Positions 1-10,559 of a stretch of DNA of 64,000 bases are shown one piece after another. Positions within the stretch are counted from its first letter, which is position 1, and each line of letters begins with the position of its first letter. The notes beneath the pieces are model-generated. The model did not search any database. It saw nothing but the letters and a program-made list of their open reading frames with translations, and was not told where the DNA came from. Source of the DNA: Tenrec ecaudatus (lineage: Eukaryota > Chordata > Mammalia > Afrosoricida > Tenrecidae); NCBI RefSeq assembly GCF_050624435.1, contig NC_134540.1, positions 107,847,739-107,911,738 on the forward strand, read 5' to 3'. The translations under genes and the position numbers were made by a program.

Positions 1-545
1 TCACAAGAAAAAGATGAGGAGTCAGGGTGCAGTATAGCACTGATGAAACGCACACAACTTTCCTCTAGTTCTTTAATGCTTCCTACCCCCCGCCCCCACT
101 ATTACTATCTTACAAATCAGATTAGACCATGACACGCACACTGTTACAGATAAATGCCCGCAACCCCGGGAATCCAGGATAGATAAACCTCTCAGGGGCA
201 ACAATGAGAATAGAGATACCAGGAGGATAAGGGGGAGGTGGAGGGAGAAAGGGGGAATCAATCACAAGGATCAACATATAATCCCCTCCTGGGGGATGAA
301 CAACAGAAAATTGGGTGAAGGGTGACAGAGGATTATTATTATGAAAATAATAATCCATAACTTATCCATGGTTCATGAGGGAGGGATGTTGGGGGACAAA
401 GGGGAAAAAATGAGGAGCTGATACAAAGGTTCAGGTAGAAACAAAATGCTTTGAAAATGATGATGGCAACATAAATACAAATGTGCTTGACACATTGGAT
501 CAATGTATGGATAGTGATAAGATGTAAAAGCCCCAATAAAAGTAT
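1..545 (+). mobile_element. L1-type LINE 3' end (3' UTR)
   Basis: This stretch matches, in the opposite orientation, the segment at 11,340-11,880, including the blocks 'ggaatccagga', 'aggatcaacata' with a ctcctgggggatg follower, and 'gttcatgagggaggga'. It ends in a polyadenylation-like aataaaa at about 535-541. The G-rich central part and the terminal 'gccccaataaaa' recur in reverse complement at 47,015-47,265. I read it as the 3' UTR of a lineage-specific L1, 5' truncated at the window edge. The short ORFs in it are not coding. Confidence 0.6.
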
Positions 546-955
546 TTAATTGCAAATGTGTTAAATTATGTGTTAAAATATTTTCCTCATATAAATTTGC
601 AATTATATTTATTATGGGCTATATTGTTTTTTCCTCTCACTTTTATTTAGTCTAATGTATTTTGCCTCAGCTCCCAGGCTTCTAATTAAAAAAGAAGGGT
701 TTTTAGACACTTCTAGCGAGTGTGTTTTCTTACAAGTTTTTAAATTTAAAACTTTAATCAGCCTGGGATTTTATGTCTGCATTTGGTATAATAAGCCTTT
801 TAAATTTTTCTTCCAGATCAATATCTAGGATATTGGTACCAATTATTAAGTAATCTATCTTTTCTTCTTGTTGAGTTGGACTACCACATTTGTAATGTAT
901 TAAATTTTCATAGACACTGAGATTTATTTGGGGAGTTTCTGTTCTATATTAAAAA
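546..955. other. AT-rich intergenic sequence, nothing recognised
   Basis: AT-rich sequence between an L1 3' end and an AfroSINE. No coding frame, RNA gene or repeat that I can name. Confidence 0.4.
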
Positions 956-1165
956 GGAGTCCTGGTTGTGCAGTGATTCAAGTGCTTGGCTGCAAACAGA
1001 AAGGTCAGAAGTTTGAACCTGTGAAGTGCTTCACAGGAGAAAGAGGTGACGATTTGTTTCTGTAAAAATGTAAAGCCTTGGAAAGTCTAAGGGGACAGTT
1101 CTGCTGTGTCCTATATGTGTGCTGTGAGTCAGAGTCAATTTGAAAGCAGTGAGTTTGGCTTCATT
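956..1165 (+). mobile_element. AfroSINE: AfroSINE (tRNA-derived SINE)
   Basis: The SINE begins 'ggagtcctggttgtgcag', a degraded tRNA-like head. The B-box-like region 'gaagtttgaacctg', the body 'gtaaagccttggaaa', and the tail 'gtgagtcagagtcaatttg' with 'agcagtgagtttgg' follow. This arrangement is the AfroSINE family of afrotherian mammals, which is mobilised by RTE LINEs. Divergence from the remembered consensus is clear, so the copy is old. Confidence 0.75.
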
Positions 1166-1194
1166 TTAGTTCATTCTGCTTCACTTTCCATTTA

Positions 1195-2095
1195 TTTTTT
1201 CCTATGTGTAGTTACTGTCTCTAAAGATTTACCTATCCTGGATTTCATAGAAAGAAAAACATTAACAAAACAACAACCTAATAACAACAAAATAAAACTG
1301 AGAAAACCCTCAATCAAAAAGAAAGCAAAAAATTTTAAAATCTAGACTAAATATAAAGTGCATAAAAAAGGACAATAAATGATGCGGTGTCCAATTTTAA
1401 CCTGACTACATTTTCTTGAATCCACTTTCCAATGTACTCTGACAGCACGGTTATTCCCATCCCTGGTCAATGGTCAGAGAGGATTCACCAGAGGCTTAAG
1501 CACCTGGGGCCCCTGCAAATGGATTTTAGGCTTTCATGGTCATCCATCACTGCCATTGAGTCCATTCTGACTCACAGTTACCCTATGGGGAAAGGTAGAA
1601 CCGCCCTTGTGGGTTTCCAAGGCTGTGACTCTTTTTTGGAGTAGAAAGTCTCATCTCTCGCCCATGCCATGGCTGATGGGTTCTAATTGCTGACCCTCTG
1701 GGGGTCTACATTGTGGCTTCTCATTTGTAACCCACTAGGCCACCAGGGTTCTCTAGTTGTCATCCATAGCCTTCTTCAAACGGGATACTCAGATTTGAAG
1801 CTCTAATATTGTTCCTTCCTCCAGTTTTGGATTTATTATTCACAATCCTTGGCTCACACAGACTGGTGTGCTGTTTCCATCTGGAAGCTAACATCTCACT
1901 TATACGATTGCTTATTTTAAGAGAAGTCTTTAAGACTCAGATGTTATGCTTTTGGATAACTGGCACAAACTGATTTCTTCATCACACTTGGCACCCATTT
2001 CTTCAGTGATCTCTTCATGAGGGCAAGTATTAGGTTGGGCTCCATCATAAAAGCTTAGTGTTCTTAGACTAGAGTGATGATTAAGTGCGAGCTCA
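1195..2095 (-). mobile_element. ~1 kb LINE-like repeat (L1-3'-end-like), split by an AfroSINE
   Basis: Antisense copy of a repeat seen several times in this window (8,170-8,685 +, 8,755-9,280 -, 28,045-28,955 +, 28,975-29,520 -, 37,298-37,570 -, 39,425-39,775 +, 59,945-60,990 +). Shared blocks include 'ttactgtctctaaagattta' near 1,212, 'ggattttaggctttca' near 1,521, and 'gatctcttcatgagggcaag' near 2,010. In sense orientation other copies end in aataaa-type signals, so I take it as the 3' portion of an L1 or a non-autonomous LINE. An AfroSINE sits at 1,548-1,759. Confidence 0.55.
1548..1759 (-). mobile_element. AfroSINE: AfroSINE with 9-bp target-site duplication
   Basis: Reverse-strand AfroSINE: 'actgccattgagtcc' tail, 'gggtttccaaggctgtga' body, and 'gccaccagggtt' head at the right end. 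It interrupts the LINE-like repeat. The 9-mer gtcatccat lies just before (1,539-1,547) and just after (1,760-1,768) the SINE. The related copy at 9,130-9,165 reads 'cactgtcatccatagcc' without an insert, so it shows the empty site. Confidence 0.85.
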
Positions 2096-2485
2096 GAATC
2101 CATAAATAATTATATAGATTATATATGTCCCTTTTTCACATAAGAGACTCATTATCATTTTATGGGGGAACATTATAAATCATCCCAATAGTGCACATAG
2201 TAATTCTATTGATAATATCATTAATTTAGCCAGTGGAATGAATTTAAAATACTTTTGAAAAAAGAAAAGTATACACATATTGGATAGCTTTTTAGATGAA
2301 AATACTTGGATTATAGAGTTGTGTAGATAAAAACTCAGATGACCATACTGTTTACCCAAATAATTTCATCTCCCTATACTGTGTCAGTGTTAACATAGAG
2401 TCATGTCATTTAACCGTAACCTAGCTCTCAATTAGTGCATTTATTTGAAGAAAAAGCCAAAAATTACATGTCACACTGTCACCAA
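2096..2485. other. Unassigned intergenic sequence
   Basis: AT-rich sequence with no coding frame or repeat I can name. Confidence 0.4.
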
Positions 2486-2489
2486 AGTA

Positions 2490-2700
2490 CTGCCAAGCTT
2501 GAAATTTTCCTTTTTATTGGGAGTTAATACATATATCACATCATCCCATAATACATTCACATCAAGCAGTATTGCACAGTTGCTACTACAATCAATTCCA
2601 AGACATTCTCTTCCTTCCTGGTCTCCTCGACATTGGCTCCCTTGACCCTCTCCCAGAAACACCACTGTAGCGCCCCCATTGTAACCCTTATTCTACTTGC
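2490..2700 (-). mobile_element. L1 3' UTR fragment, antisense
   Basis: Resembles the common mammalian L1 3' UTR in antisense: an AT-rich 'tttttattgggagttaata' start, then a region about reaching the site ('ttgcacagttgctact'), then a C-rich stretch 'ccattgtaacccttattct'. Similar organisation occurs at 34,235-34,540. Old and diverged. Confidence 0.45.
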
Positions 2701-3484
2701 TGTTTGAATTTTTAAGAGTATTTCTCAGAGAAGTCAAGCCATCATGATGAACATTTTGGGCAAAATGAATAAACAATAGAACACTTACTAAAGTCAAGAA
2801 ATGATTTTTATATAATATAATATGAATATATAATATTATATGAGATCCTGGAAGTATTTTTAAGTTTTTTTTAAAATTAACTCTTCAACATCTTTAAATG
2901 TATTTTAATTAAAAATAAGAATATAAACTTTCATATTATGGAGTTTTTATTTCAGACAAAAAGTCATTTGTATAAAGAATCTTCTAGAATGTTTATACTT
3001 GTCTCTGTTTAGTATTTTCTTACAAAATCTCAACCTCTGGAGTCATGGTACTCAAGGCCAAGACTCTAGTTTAACATTCATTGAATGATTCTGGCCCTTA
3101 TTCTTAACTGGATTTTTGCAGAGGAGTCAGCTCTTGCATGTCCTGTAGTCATTAGTTGGCATGAAATAGTCTTACTGCTTGTGTTGCCTTATAATTATTT
3201 ATAAGTTTGGCTTTTATAAAATGGCTGTGTCAACTGGAAGAATTTAAAAGCAAACTTTTTGTGGGAAGGACAGCGTCAGAGAGTCAGAAACTTTATGATC
3301 CTACGTGATAACTCTCTTAACTATTTGGCCAACTCAGCTTGGAACATTGTGTTGTGAACTTTATATGCTGAGTTTCTTACTGAATATTATGCTCACTAAC
3401 AGGAGGTCTTAAGTTAGCCCAGTTTTTGTTTTAAAATATGCTGTCTTTGGCAGTGACATCCATTTGAACTCAGATCCTTATAGT
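2701..3484. other. Unassigned intergenic sequence
   Basis: AT-rich sequence, including a run of ataat/tata repeats at about 2,811-2,845. No gene or named repeat seen. Confidence 0.35.
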
Positions 3485-3640
3485 GGAGCACTGGCGGCAT
3501 AGTAATTATGCATTGGGCTGCTAACCGCAAGATCAGCAATTTGACTCTTCCAGTCACGCTATGGAACAAAGATGAGGTTGTCTACTCCAGTAAAGAATGA
3601 TAGTTGCAAAAATAGAAGCATTCTATCCTGCCCAGTAAGG
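3485..3640 (+). mobile_element. AfroSINE: AfroSINE 5' portion
   Basis: 'gagcactggcggcatagt' head, 'gggctgctaaccgcaagatc' with a following caatt, and 'aaagatgaggttgtctactc' body are AfroSINE landmarks. The tail is missing or too diverged to place. Confidence 0.65.
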
Positions 3641-3814
3641 TCAACTTTGAGTGGAATCAGCTGAACATCAGTGAGAAGTTTAATAGCTTCATTAATTTGA
3701 CCAAGACATACTAAATGTTTATCAAGTGCTTGGCATCTGGAACCAAGGCTATATAGACATAAACCACTTGTTGAGCCTCAGAACAATGGAATGATTTTTG
3801 GTGGCACTGTGACC

Positions 3815-6015
3815 CTGCTATTATTATTGCTAGGTGCCTTCAGCTTGGTTCCAACTTCTAGCGATCTTACGTGCAACAGAATGAAGCCCTGCCCAATCCT
3901 GTGCCACCCTCAAAATTGTTGCTATGTTTGAAGCCATTGCTGCAGCCACTGTGTCAATTCTTCTTCTCCAGGGCCTTCCTCTTTTACACTACCCTTCTAC
4001 GTCACTGAACATGTTGTTCTTCTCTAGGGATTGGTCTCTATTGACAACATGCCCAAAGCATGTGAGCCAAAGTCTTGCCACCCTTTCCTCTAAGGGTATT
4101 CAGACTGTATTTCTTCCAAGTCGGGTTTGTTTGTTCTCTTGGCAGTCACGGTAATTTCGATATTATTTGCTAGCACCATCATTCAAACACATCCACTTTT
4201 CTTCAGGCGTCTTTATTCAATATTTAGCTTTCATATGGATACGAGACAATTGAAAAGATTATGGCACATCTTAGTCCCCAAAGTAAAACCTTTGCTCTTC
4301 AACACTTAAAAGAAATCTTGTGCAGTAGATTACCCAATGCAATGTATCCTTGCATTGCTGTTTCCTTAAATATTAATTGCTGTTTTCTTATGTATTAACA
4401 GGATCAAATAATTGACAACTTCTATTTTATTTCTCCCCAATCCTTGATGTTTCAGAAACACACAGGGGGAGTTCTGCCATATCCGATATACTCACTCTGG
4501 GTTGGCATGGACTTGATGGCAGTGAGTTAGTTTAATTAGTTATGATCATGTTACCTACTGGTCCAGTTATGAGGATTTTGGTTTTGTTTACATTGAATGG
4601 TAATCCATACTAGAGGCTGAAATCCTCGATCTTCATCAGGTGCTCTAAGTCCTCCTCATTTCAGCAAGCGCTTTGTGTTATCTGCATATCAAAGGTTGTT
4701 AATAAAACTTCCTCTAATCCTGAAGCCACATTCTTCTACACATAAGTCAGCTTCTCTGATGATTTGCTCAGCACGCAGATTCAAAAAGTATGGTGCTAAG
4801 ATACCACCTCGTTGTATACGTTTCTAGATTTTAAACCATGCAGTATTCCCTTGTTCTGTTCACACAATTGTCTCTTGATCCATGCACAAGTTCCCCATTT
4901 TAACAATGAACTGTACTGGTATTTTCATTCTTCTCAAGGAAATTCATAGTGTTTAAGGTCTACATCTTCAAATACATTGGCATAATCAATAAAACAAAAG
5001 TAAACATCTTTCGGGTATGCTCTGCTTTGAGTCAAGATCCATCTGACATTGGAAATGATATCCATTGTTCTACATCTTCTTTTCAACCTTCTGCCCGAAT
5101 CTCTGGCAGTTCCTTTCAATGTACTGCTGCAACTATTATTGGATAATATTCGGCAAAATTTTACTAGCATGTGACATCAAAGCTCTTGTTCTATAATTTG
5201 AGCATTCTTTTGGCATCCCTTTCTTTAGAATGAGCACAAATATAGATCTCATTCAGTCAGTTGGCCAAGTATCTGTCTTCCAAATTTCCTAACATAGATG
5301 AATGAGTGAGTTCTTCCAGTGCTTCATCAGTTTGTTGAAACATTTCAATTGGTATTCCATAAATTCCTGGAACCCTGTTTTTAATTAATGTTTTCAATGC
5401 AGCTTGAACTTTTTCCTTAGGTACCATTGGCTCTAGCTCATATTCTGCATCCTGAAATGATGGAATGTGGACAAATTCTTTTTGGTACAGTGACTTTCAT
5501 TCTATATTTTGCCCTTAGAATCTTTCAATATTGCAACTCAAGACTTGAATGTATTTTGTACATTCCAAGTTCCAATTATTAATTGATCTTTTCCACTGTT
5601 TCTCCTCATTTTGAGCCATGACCCATTGGGGAATGAAATGTCCCAGAGGCTTATTTCCACAGGTGCTACTCCATCCATGCCATCGTGGTCAGCTCCACTT
5701 TGTGGAGGCAGCTCTTCCTAAGCTACACTTCAAGTCCTTTCTGGCACTATTTCCAAGAATGTTCTGTTGCTTTTCACGAGTTTTTGGTATCTGACAATAT
5801 TTATATTTTGTTCATAAAGTTTTCTGTGATTAATTCCTCAGAATTGCGCAGCCTATCTTCTGTGTAGTCTGTTCTCCTTCTGGGAGCTCTGTTAGAAACC
5901 TGCTCACTTGGGCAACTCTTCTGGAATTTGAAATACTTGTGACGTAACTTCGAGCATTATGGCAACACACAAACCAGCATAGTATGCCCAGCTGGCAGAC
6001 GAGTGGTGGAAGGTG
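3815..6015 (-). mobile_element. RTE: RTE LINE (BovB-like), antisense, endonuclease region deleted
   Basis: Read on the minus strand, this is an RTE retrotransposon. The 3' end lies at about 3,825-3,905, with a tail related to AfroSINE. The RT region follows through about 5,500, then sequence resembling the 5' leader at about 5,590-6,010. The leader joins almost directly to sequence just upstream of RT near 5,540, so roughly the endonuclease-coding kilobase is absent. Translation around 5,000-5,160 gives RT-like 'DVYFCFIDYANVFEDVD' (residues as seen) with stops and frameshifts elsewhere. The active site reads Y-A-D-N at 4,678-4,690. A short AfroSINE tail lies inside. It is a dead copy. Confidence 0.8.
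4455..4545 (+). mobile_element. AfroSINE: AfroSINE 3' fragment inside an RTE
   Basis: 'gggggagttctgccatatcc' followed by 'gttggcatggacttgatggc' and 'agtgagttagtttaatt' is the end of an AfroSINE in plus orientation within the antisense RTE. Confidence 0.55.
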
Positions 6016-6029
6016 AACATTTTAGCCTA

Positions 6030-6560
6030 AAATGACAACTAAACTGTAAAAGTTAGAAGATGCTAAATGCTAAGGAGTAAAAACATGGGGCTGAGAAATT
6101 TAAAGGTAGTGGGTATTACAATTTTAAGTAGAATGATCCAGGAAGGTCTCACTGAGTATGTGAAATTTGAATAAAAAGTTGCAGGAACTGAGGAAAGATC
6201 ATACTAGGTTGGAAGGATCAGATCTCTCAAGTGGATATATTCGAGGAACCACAAAGAGGCCAACTATGTAGCTAATGAGAATAAACAAGGGGCACATAAT
6301 AATAAATGATATCAAAGAAGCTGAGTATAGAGATTGGGATAAGAGTGCAGGGGTGCAGAATAGAGTACACATAGATCAGGATCAAATCCAACATTATGGG
6401 GCATTCCAGAAGCTGAATGAAGAAAATGTACCAAGGAGGAGGGAAAAATAAACTGTCAAATGATGTTGATGAGTCATGTAAGATACAGTCTAGGAGTTGA
6501 TCGTGTATTTAAATTTGTGTTAGGTAATGGTAAACTGATGAGGGAAAGGACATTCAACTC
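6030..6560 (+). repeat. Probable ancient mammalian interspersed repeat
   Basis: A purine-rich stretch with phrases such as 'ggaaggtctcactgagtatg', 'caagtggatatattcgagga' and 'ccacaaagaggccaa'. It resembles the ancient repeat also recognised at 63,190-63,960. I cannot name the family from sequence alone. Confidence 0.3.
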
Positions 6561-6579
6561 TGTGGATCATTAAAAAAAT

Positions 6580-7590
6580 AAATATGGATAGCCTGATGAA
6601 AAACGGGAATCCCAGAACGCTGCATTGTGCTCCTATAGAACTTGTCCAGGGATCAAGAGGAAGTTGTGTGAACAGAACATGGGCATTCTGCTTGGTTTAG
6701 AATCAGGGATGGTGCACATCAGGGTTGCAGCCTCTTACCATTGTTATTCAATTTGTATGCTGAACAAATAATCAGAGAGGCTGGATTATGTGAAAAATTC
6801 TGTGGTATCAGGATTGGAGGAAGCCTTATTAACCACCTGAATCTGCAGATGCTACAATCTCACTTGCTGAAAGTGAGGGGGACTTGAAGTCCTTGCTGAT
6901 TAATATTGAGGATTTCAGCCTTCAGTATGGTTTACAACTCAAAGTAAAGAAACTAAAAGTCTCACAGCTGGTAACATGGTGAGAAATGGAAAAAATATTG
7001 AAGTTGTTAAGGATTTCATCTTGTAAGCAAGTTAAGATATTTAAAGGATACATTGCATTGGGGAAATCAGCTGCACACGGCTGCTTTAAAGTGTTAAAAA
7101 GCAAAGACGTTATTTTGAGGACTAAGATGTGCCTGACCCAAGCCATCCTATTTTCTATTGTCTCATATGCATATGAAATTTTGACACTGAATAAGGAAGG
7201 CCTAATTAGAATTGGTGCATTTGAATTATGGTGCTGAAAAGAATATTGAAAGCATCATCGTCTGCCAAAAAACCAAACAAATCTGTCTTGGCACCATACA
7301 ACCAGAATGCTCCTGAGAGCCCAAACAGTGAGACTGCAGCTCAAGTATTTGGCCATGATGTCAGACGGGGCCAGATCCTGGAGGATGACACTGTCCTTGA
7401 TAAAGTGATGAGGCAGTGAAAACAAAGGAAGACTTTAGATTAGATGGATTGACCAAGTGCTTGGATTGATGAGTTCAAACATAGGAACTTGTGAGGAAGG
7501 CACAGTACTAGATAATGGTTCATTCTGTTGTACACAGGGCAGCTAGAAGTTGGAATTGACTCAAGGGAACCTGCCAACAATAACATGATT
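6580..7590 (+). mobile_element. RTE: RTE LINE, 5' truncated, sense
   Basis: Sense-strand RTE beginning in the RT domain ('ggaatcccagaacgctgcat'). The RT palm region reads L-F-N-L-Y-A-E-Q near 6,746-6,770. The catalytic box is S-A-D-A (6,842-6,853) instead of YADD. A C-terminal frame is open at 6,986-7,237 (GKSAAHGCFKVLKSKDV in the translation), followed by the 3' end 'cattctgttgtacacagggc'. Stops and frameshifts are frequent. The end abuts 'cctgccaacaataacatg', a remnant of the (AAC)n tail typical of this element. Confidence 0.85.
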
Positions 7591-8030
7591 CACTCTATAA
7601 GGTGGTCTTCACCAGCTTTAATACTATTTGAAAGACTGATGGAAAGATTAGCTTTTTGAGCTGGCTGGTCCTTTTTGGTATCCATTCAGCAGAAAGCTTA
7701 CTGAGACCAAGATACTTGTTTAAACGTGAAAATGCCAAACTGTGTGAAATCTCAACTTCTATAGAACCACATTAGTGGTAATTCTATGGTCTTCTTACAC
7801 CAGTTTTTGGACTTCAGCCACCATTTCTGTGTTCATTAGCATTGACGTTCTTCTCTTATCTCATCTTTAGGGTCTTTCCAAACTTCCTTAGAATGCTTGA
7901 TCCCTCTAAAAACTTTGGGGCAGTCTTCCCATAAATGGGTTGCAAAGCTTCAATTATTTGATAATATACCCCCTTGTGCTTTGTTCAATTGTTTACATTA
8001 GCCCTGACCTCAAAATTATTTTTTTTCAGA
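7591..8030. other. Unassigned intergenic sequence
   Basis: No coding frame or repeat recognised. Confidence 0.35.
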
Positions 8031-8034
8031 CACA

Positions 8035-8165
8035 AAATGTATGCTCTTTTTATTTAATTAGATTTTGCAGACCACCAGACTGTTCTTTGAAGTTTCATTA
8101 AAAAATTTTCATTGGCATACAATACACATATATAATTTAATAGTTCGATCATATTAAGAAGTGTG
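8035..8165 (-). mobile_element. L1 3' UTR fragment, antisense
   Basis: 'tttttatttaattagatttt' and 'ttcattggcatacaatacac' resemble the AT-rich L1 3' UTR in antisense, as at 34,235. Weak but consistent. Confidence 0.35.
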
Positions 8166-8169
8166 GTAG

Positions 8170-8685
8170 GCATCAACTAAGTATACATGGAAGAAATGCA
8201 CCAGCCTTTGTGATCCAAGGATTTATAAATAGCAAAATCCAAAGAATCAGAGTACCAGAGCTAAATTTAGCATTACCAGAGCTAAAATTCAGACTACCCG
8301 CTTTGTAGAAGGCTATGAATGACAATGGAAATCCCAAGTCCATGTGCCAAATCCATACATGAATTGAGCCTCTGGTGAATCTTCTTTGACAATAGACCAG
8401 GGGTGTGAAAAGCTTGTGATCATACAAAGTTCATTGGAAAGTGCAGTGTGGCAGATGCAGCTAGGCATTCCTTCATTAATGGTTTCCTCGGGGAGTTACA
8501 GGGGAAGATGGGCAGGGGCAGGGGGGAGTGAGGACCTAATAACAATAGTATAAGAAAGAAGAAAATGTTCTAAAATTGATTATCGTAATGATCATAAAAC
8601 TTTTTATTATGAGTGAACTATGGAATTATAGATCTGAGTTATATAGTAATAAAACTATTTTTCTTAAAAGAAGAGTGATGCAATC
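8170..8685 (+). mobile_element. ~1 kb LINE-like repeat, sense copy
   Basis: Sense copy of the LINE-like repeat: 'gagctaaaattcagac', 'gaaggctatgaatgacaatg' and 'gcctctggtgaatcttc', then a G-rich block (8,488-8,530) and a terminal 'gtaataaaactattttt'. It pairs with the inverted copy that starts about 70 bp further on. Confidence 0.55.
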
Positions 8686-8754
8686 ATTACCACAATCAGA
8701 ATATTTTCTTCTTTCTCATACTCATTGTTGTTAGTGCCTCATCTACCCACAGGC

Positions 8755-9280
8755 TCACCTTTCCATGCCTCCTAGTAATTATTAGTCCAGTTACTGTGTC
8801 CATAAATTTACCAATTCTGTATTTCATATACAGAAAATCATGAAGAACACAACAAGAAGCAAGCAATAACAACTCCCACCCCCCATAAAACAACATCAAC
8901 GACAAAATAAAATAGAGGAAAACCTCCGCCAAAAATAAAGCAGAAAATATTCAACACTAAAGTAAGTAACTTTAAAATGGATCAAAAGGACGATCAAATG
9001 GCAAGGGGTACCTAACTACATCTGCCATAATGAATTTTACAATGCTCTCTGTCTGAGAGCAAGGCTGTTCTCCTCTCTGGACTGTAGTCAGAGGGAATTC
9101 ACCAGAGGCTTCATCCATGTGGGAATCCTACAAATGGATTTTAGGCTTTCACTGTCATCCATAGCCAATTGCAAGCAAGATGTCTGAATTTAAGCTCTGA
9201 TACGCCTCCTTTTTCAGATTTGGATTTTGTTATTTGCAATCCTTGGATCACGCAGGCTGGTGTGCTTCTTCCATGTGCAC
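8755..9280 (-). mobile_element. ~1 kb LINE-like repeat, antisense copy
   Basis: Antisense copy: 'ttactgtgtccataaattta', 'gaattcaccagaggcttcat', 'ggattttaggctttcactgt' and 'tttaagctctgata'. Together with 8,170-8,685 it forms a tail-to-tail inverted pair. Confidence 0.55.
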
Positions 9281-9284
9281 AAAA

Positions 9285-9600
9285 GATCAAACTAAAAAGT
9301 GAGCAAAAGACCTAGATTGACAATCACATAGAGAGACAACACTTGAATGGCTAATAAACACATGAGGAAATGCTCACAATCATTAGCCATCTGGGAGAGA
9401 CAAATCAAAACAATGATGAGACATTACACCTACAACGTAGGCCAGTTTTAAACACACACACACCAGCACCACCACCACCAACACCAACAACAAAAACAAC
9501 AAATTCTGGAGATATTGAGGAGACTGGAACTTTTATACTTTCTGATGGCCTTTCAAACATTTAAAATCATCCTGGAAAACAATACAGTGATACCTGAAAC
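9285..9600 (+). mobile_element. L1 ORF2 end/3' UTR fragment, sense
   Basis: Contains the sequence typical of the end of mammalian L1: 'ggctaataaacacatgagga', 'aatgctcacaatcattagcc' and 'caaatcaaaacaatgatgag', then 'gaggagactggaac'. A CA/CCA/AAC-rich microsatellite (9,451-9,503) interrupts it. Reading frames are broken. Confidence 0.65.
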
Positions 9601-9645
9601 TGCTATAAAAGGGGTTCGTTGCTACAATCAGGTAAGCTTCTAGAA

Positions 9646-9833
9646 CAGTGGTTAACCTTCCTAATGCCGTGACCCTTAAACACAGTTCCTCATGTGGTGA
9701 CTCCACCAACGATAAAATTATTTTCGTTGCTACTTCATAACTATAACTTTGCTAATGTTATGAATCGGGTGACCCCTGTGAAAGGGTTGTTTGACCCCCA
9801 AAGGGGTCGCCACCCACAGGTTGAGAACCACTG
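9646..9833 (-). mobile_element. SPIN_NA: SPIN-type non-autonomous hAT transposon
   Basis: A 188-bp element with near-perfect terminal inverted repeats: left cagtggttaacc, right 'ggttgagaaccactg'. It is flanked by 8-bp duplications ttctagaa (9,638-9,645) and gtctagaa (9,834-9,841), 7 of 8 identical. Internal phrases 'gaccccaaaggggtcgc' (one base differs locally) and 'cataactataactttgctaa' match the second copy at 60,079-60,271 in reverse complement. The sequence fits SPIN non-autonomous hAT elements, which spread horizontally among tetrapods. It has no coding capacity. Confidence 0.85.
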
Positions 9834-9952
9834 GTCTAGAATGAAAAGTTATCCTTCCAAAGCACCCTTTCTGTTTATGACTGTCATCTCAGCTCTGTAC
9901 CTATAAGTCTCTCTCACACACAAACACATTGATGATGTATGCATTCCACACT

Positions 9953-10480
9953 TGTGGTGGTTACATAACCTGGTGTCAATTTGAGAGAATTATGAGTGAA
10001 GGGGTGGAGTCTAGTCTGTCAATCAGGTCATACCCAATGAGGCCTCTATGTGGCCATGACCCTTCCCCTGAGGATTCTGGGAACTCCTGTATTTCCTCCC
10101 TGGAGGTGGGAGACACATCTCTGTCTCTGCTCACTTCCTTTGAGACATCCCTGAGGAGAAGCCAAATGGACCTACCCTGATGCAGCCCTGGGAACTGGAG
10201 GAACCACCCTGCCAGCCCTGAGATACTTCTACTGCCACCGACTTGGCACCCACTGGCCTGTGATCTTCCTGTATTCAGTGTCATTGCAAGTGTTTTGTGA
10301 GTCTCAAGAGAACTTTATAGATTGGTATTGGACATATGGGCTAATATCGGACTTATGAACTTGATCTGGACTTGGCTGGAATGTTTTCTTAATGTACAGT
10401 TGCTCTTGAATATAAAGCTCTTTCTTATACACATATGAGTGTCTATGTATTTGTTCCTCTAATCTACCCAGACTCACACA
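9953..10480 (+). mobile_element. Solo LTR (ERVL/MaLR-like) with perfect 5-bp duplication
   Basis: A 528-bp element starting tgtggtggttac and ending 'gactcacaca', the TG...CA termini of LTRs. The 5-mer acact lies immediately before (9,948-9,952) and after (10,481-10,485). A TATA-like/polyadenylation-like 'aatataaagctctttctt' lies near the 3' end. Related LTRs occur at 13,061, 14,770, 16,800, 18,284, 27,078 and 47,651. No internal region is attached, so it is a solo LTR left by recombination. Confidence 0.75.
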
Positions 10481-10559
10481 ACACTCTGTCTTTGCTTTCT
10501 TATCACCCTCACACACATAGTCTGTTTCTATGGTTCACACATAGATTTGTGCAAATTGC

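Noticed and set aside
956..1165. tRNA gene
   Set aside because: tRNA-like heads here are the 5' parts of AfroSINEs and do not fold as intact tRNAs.
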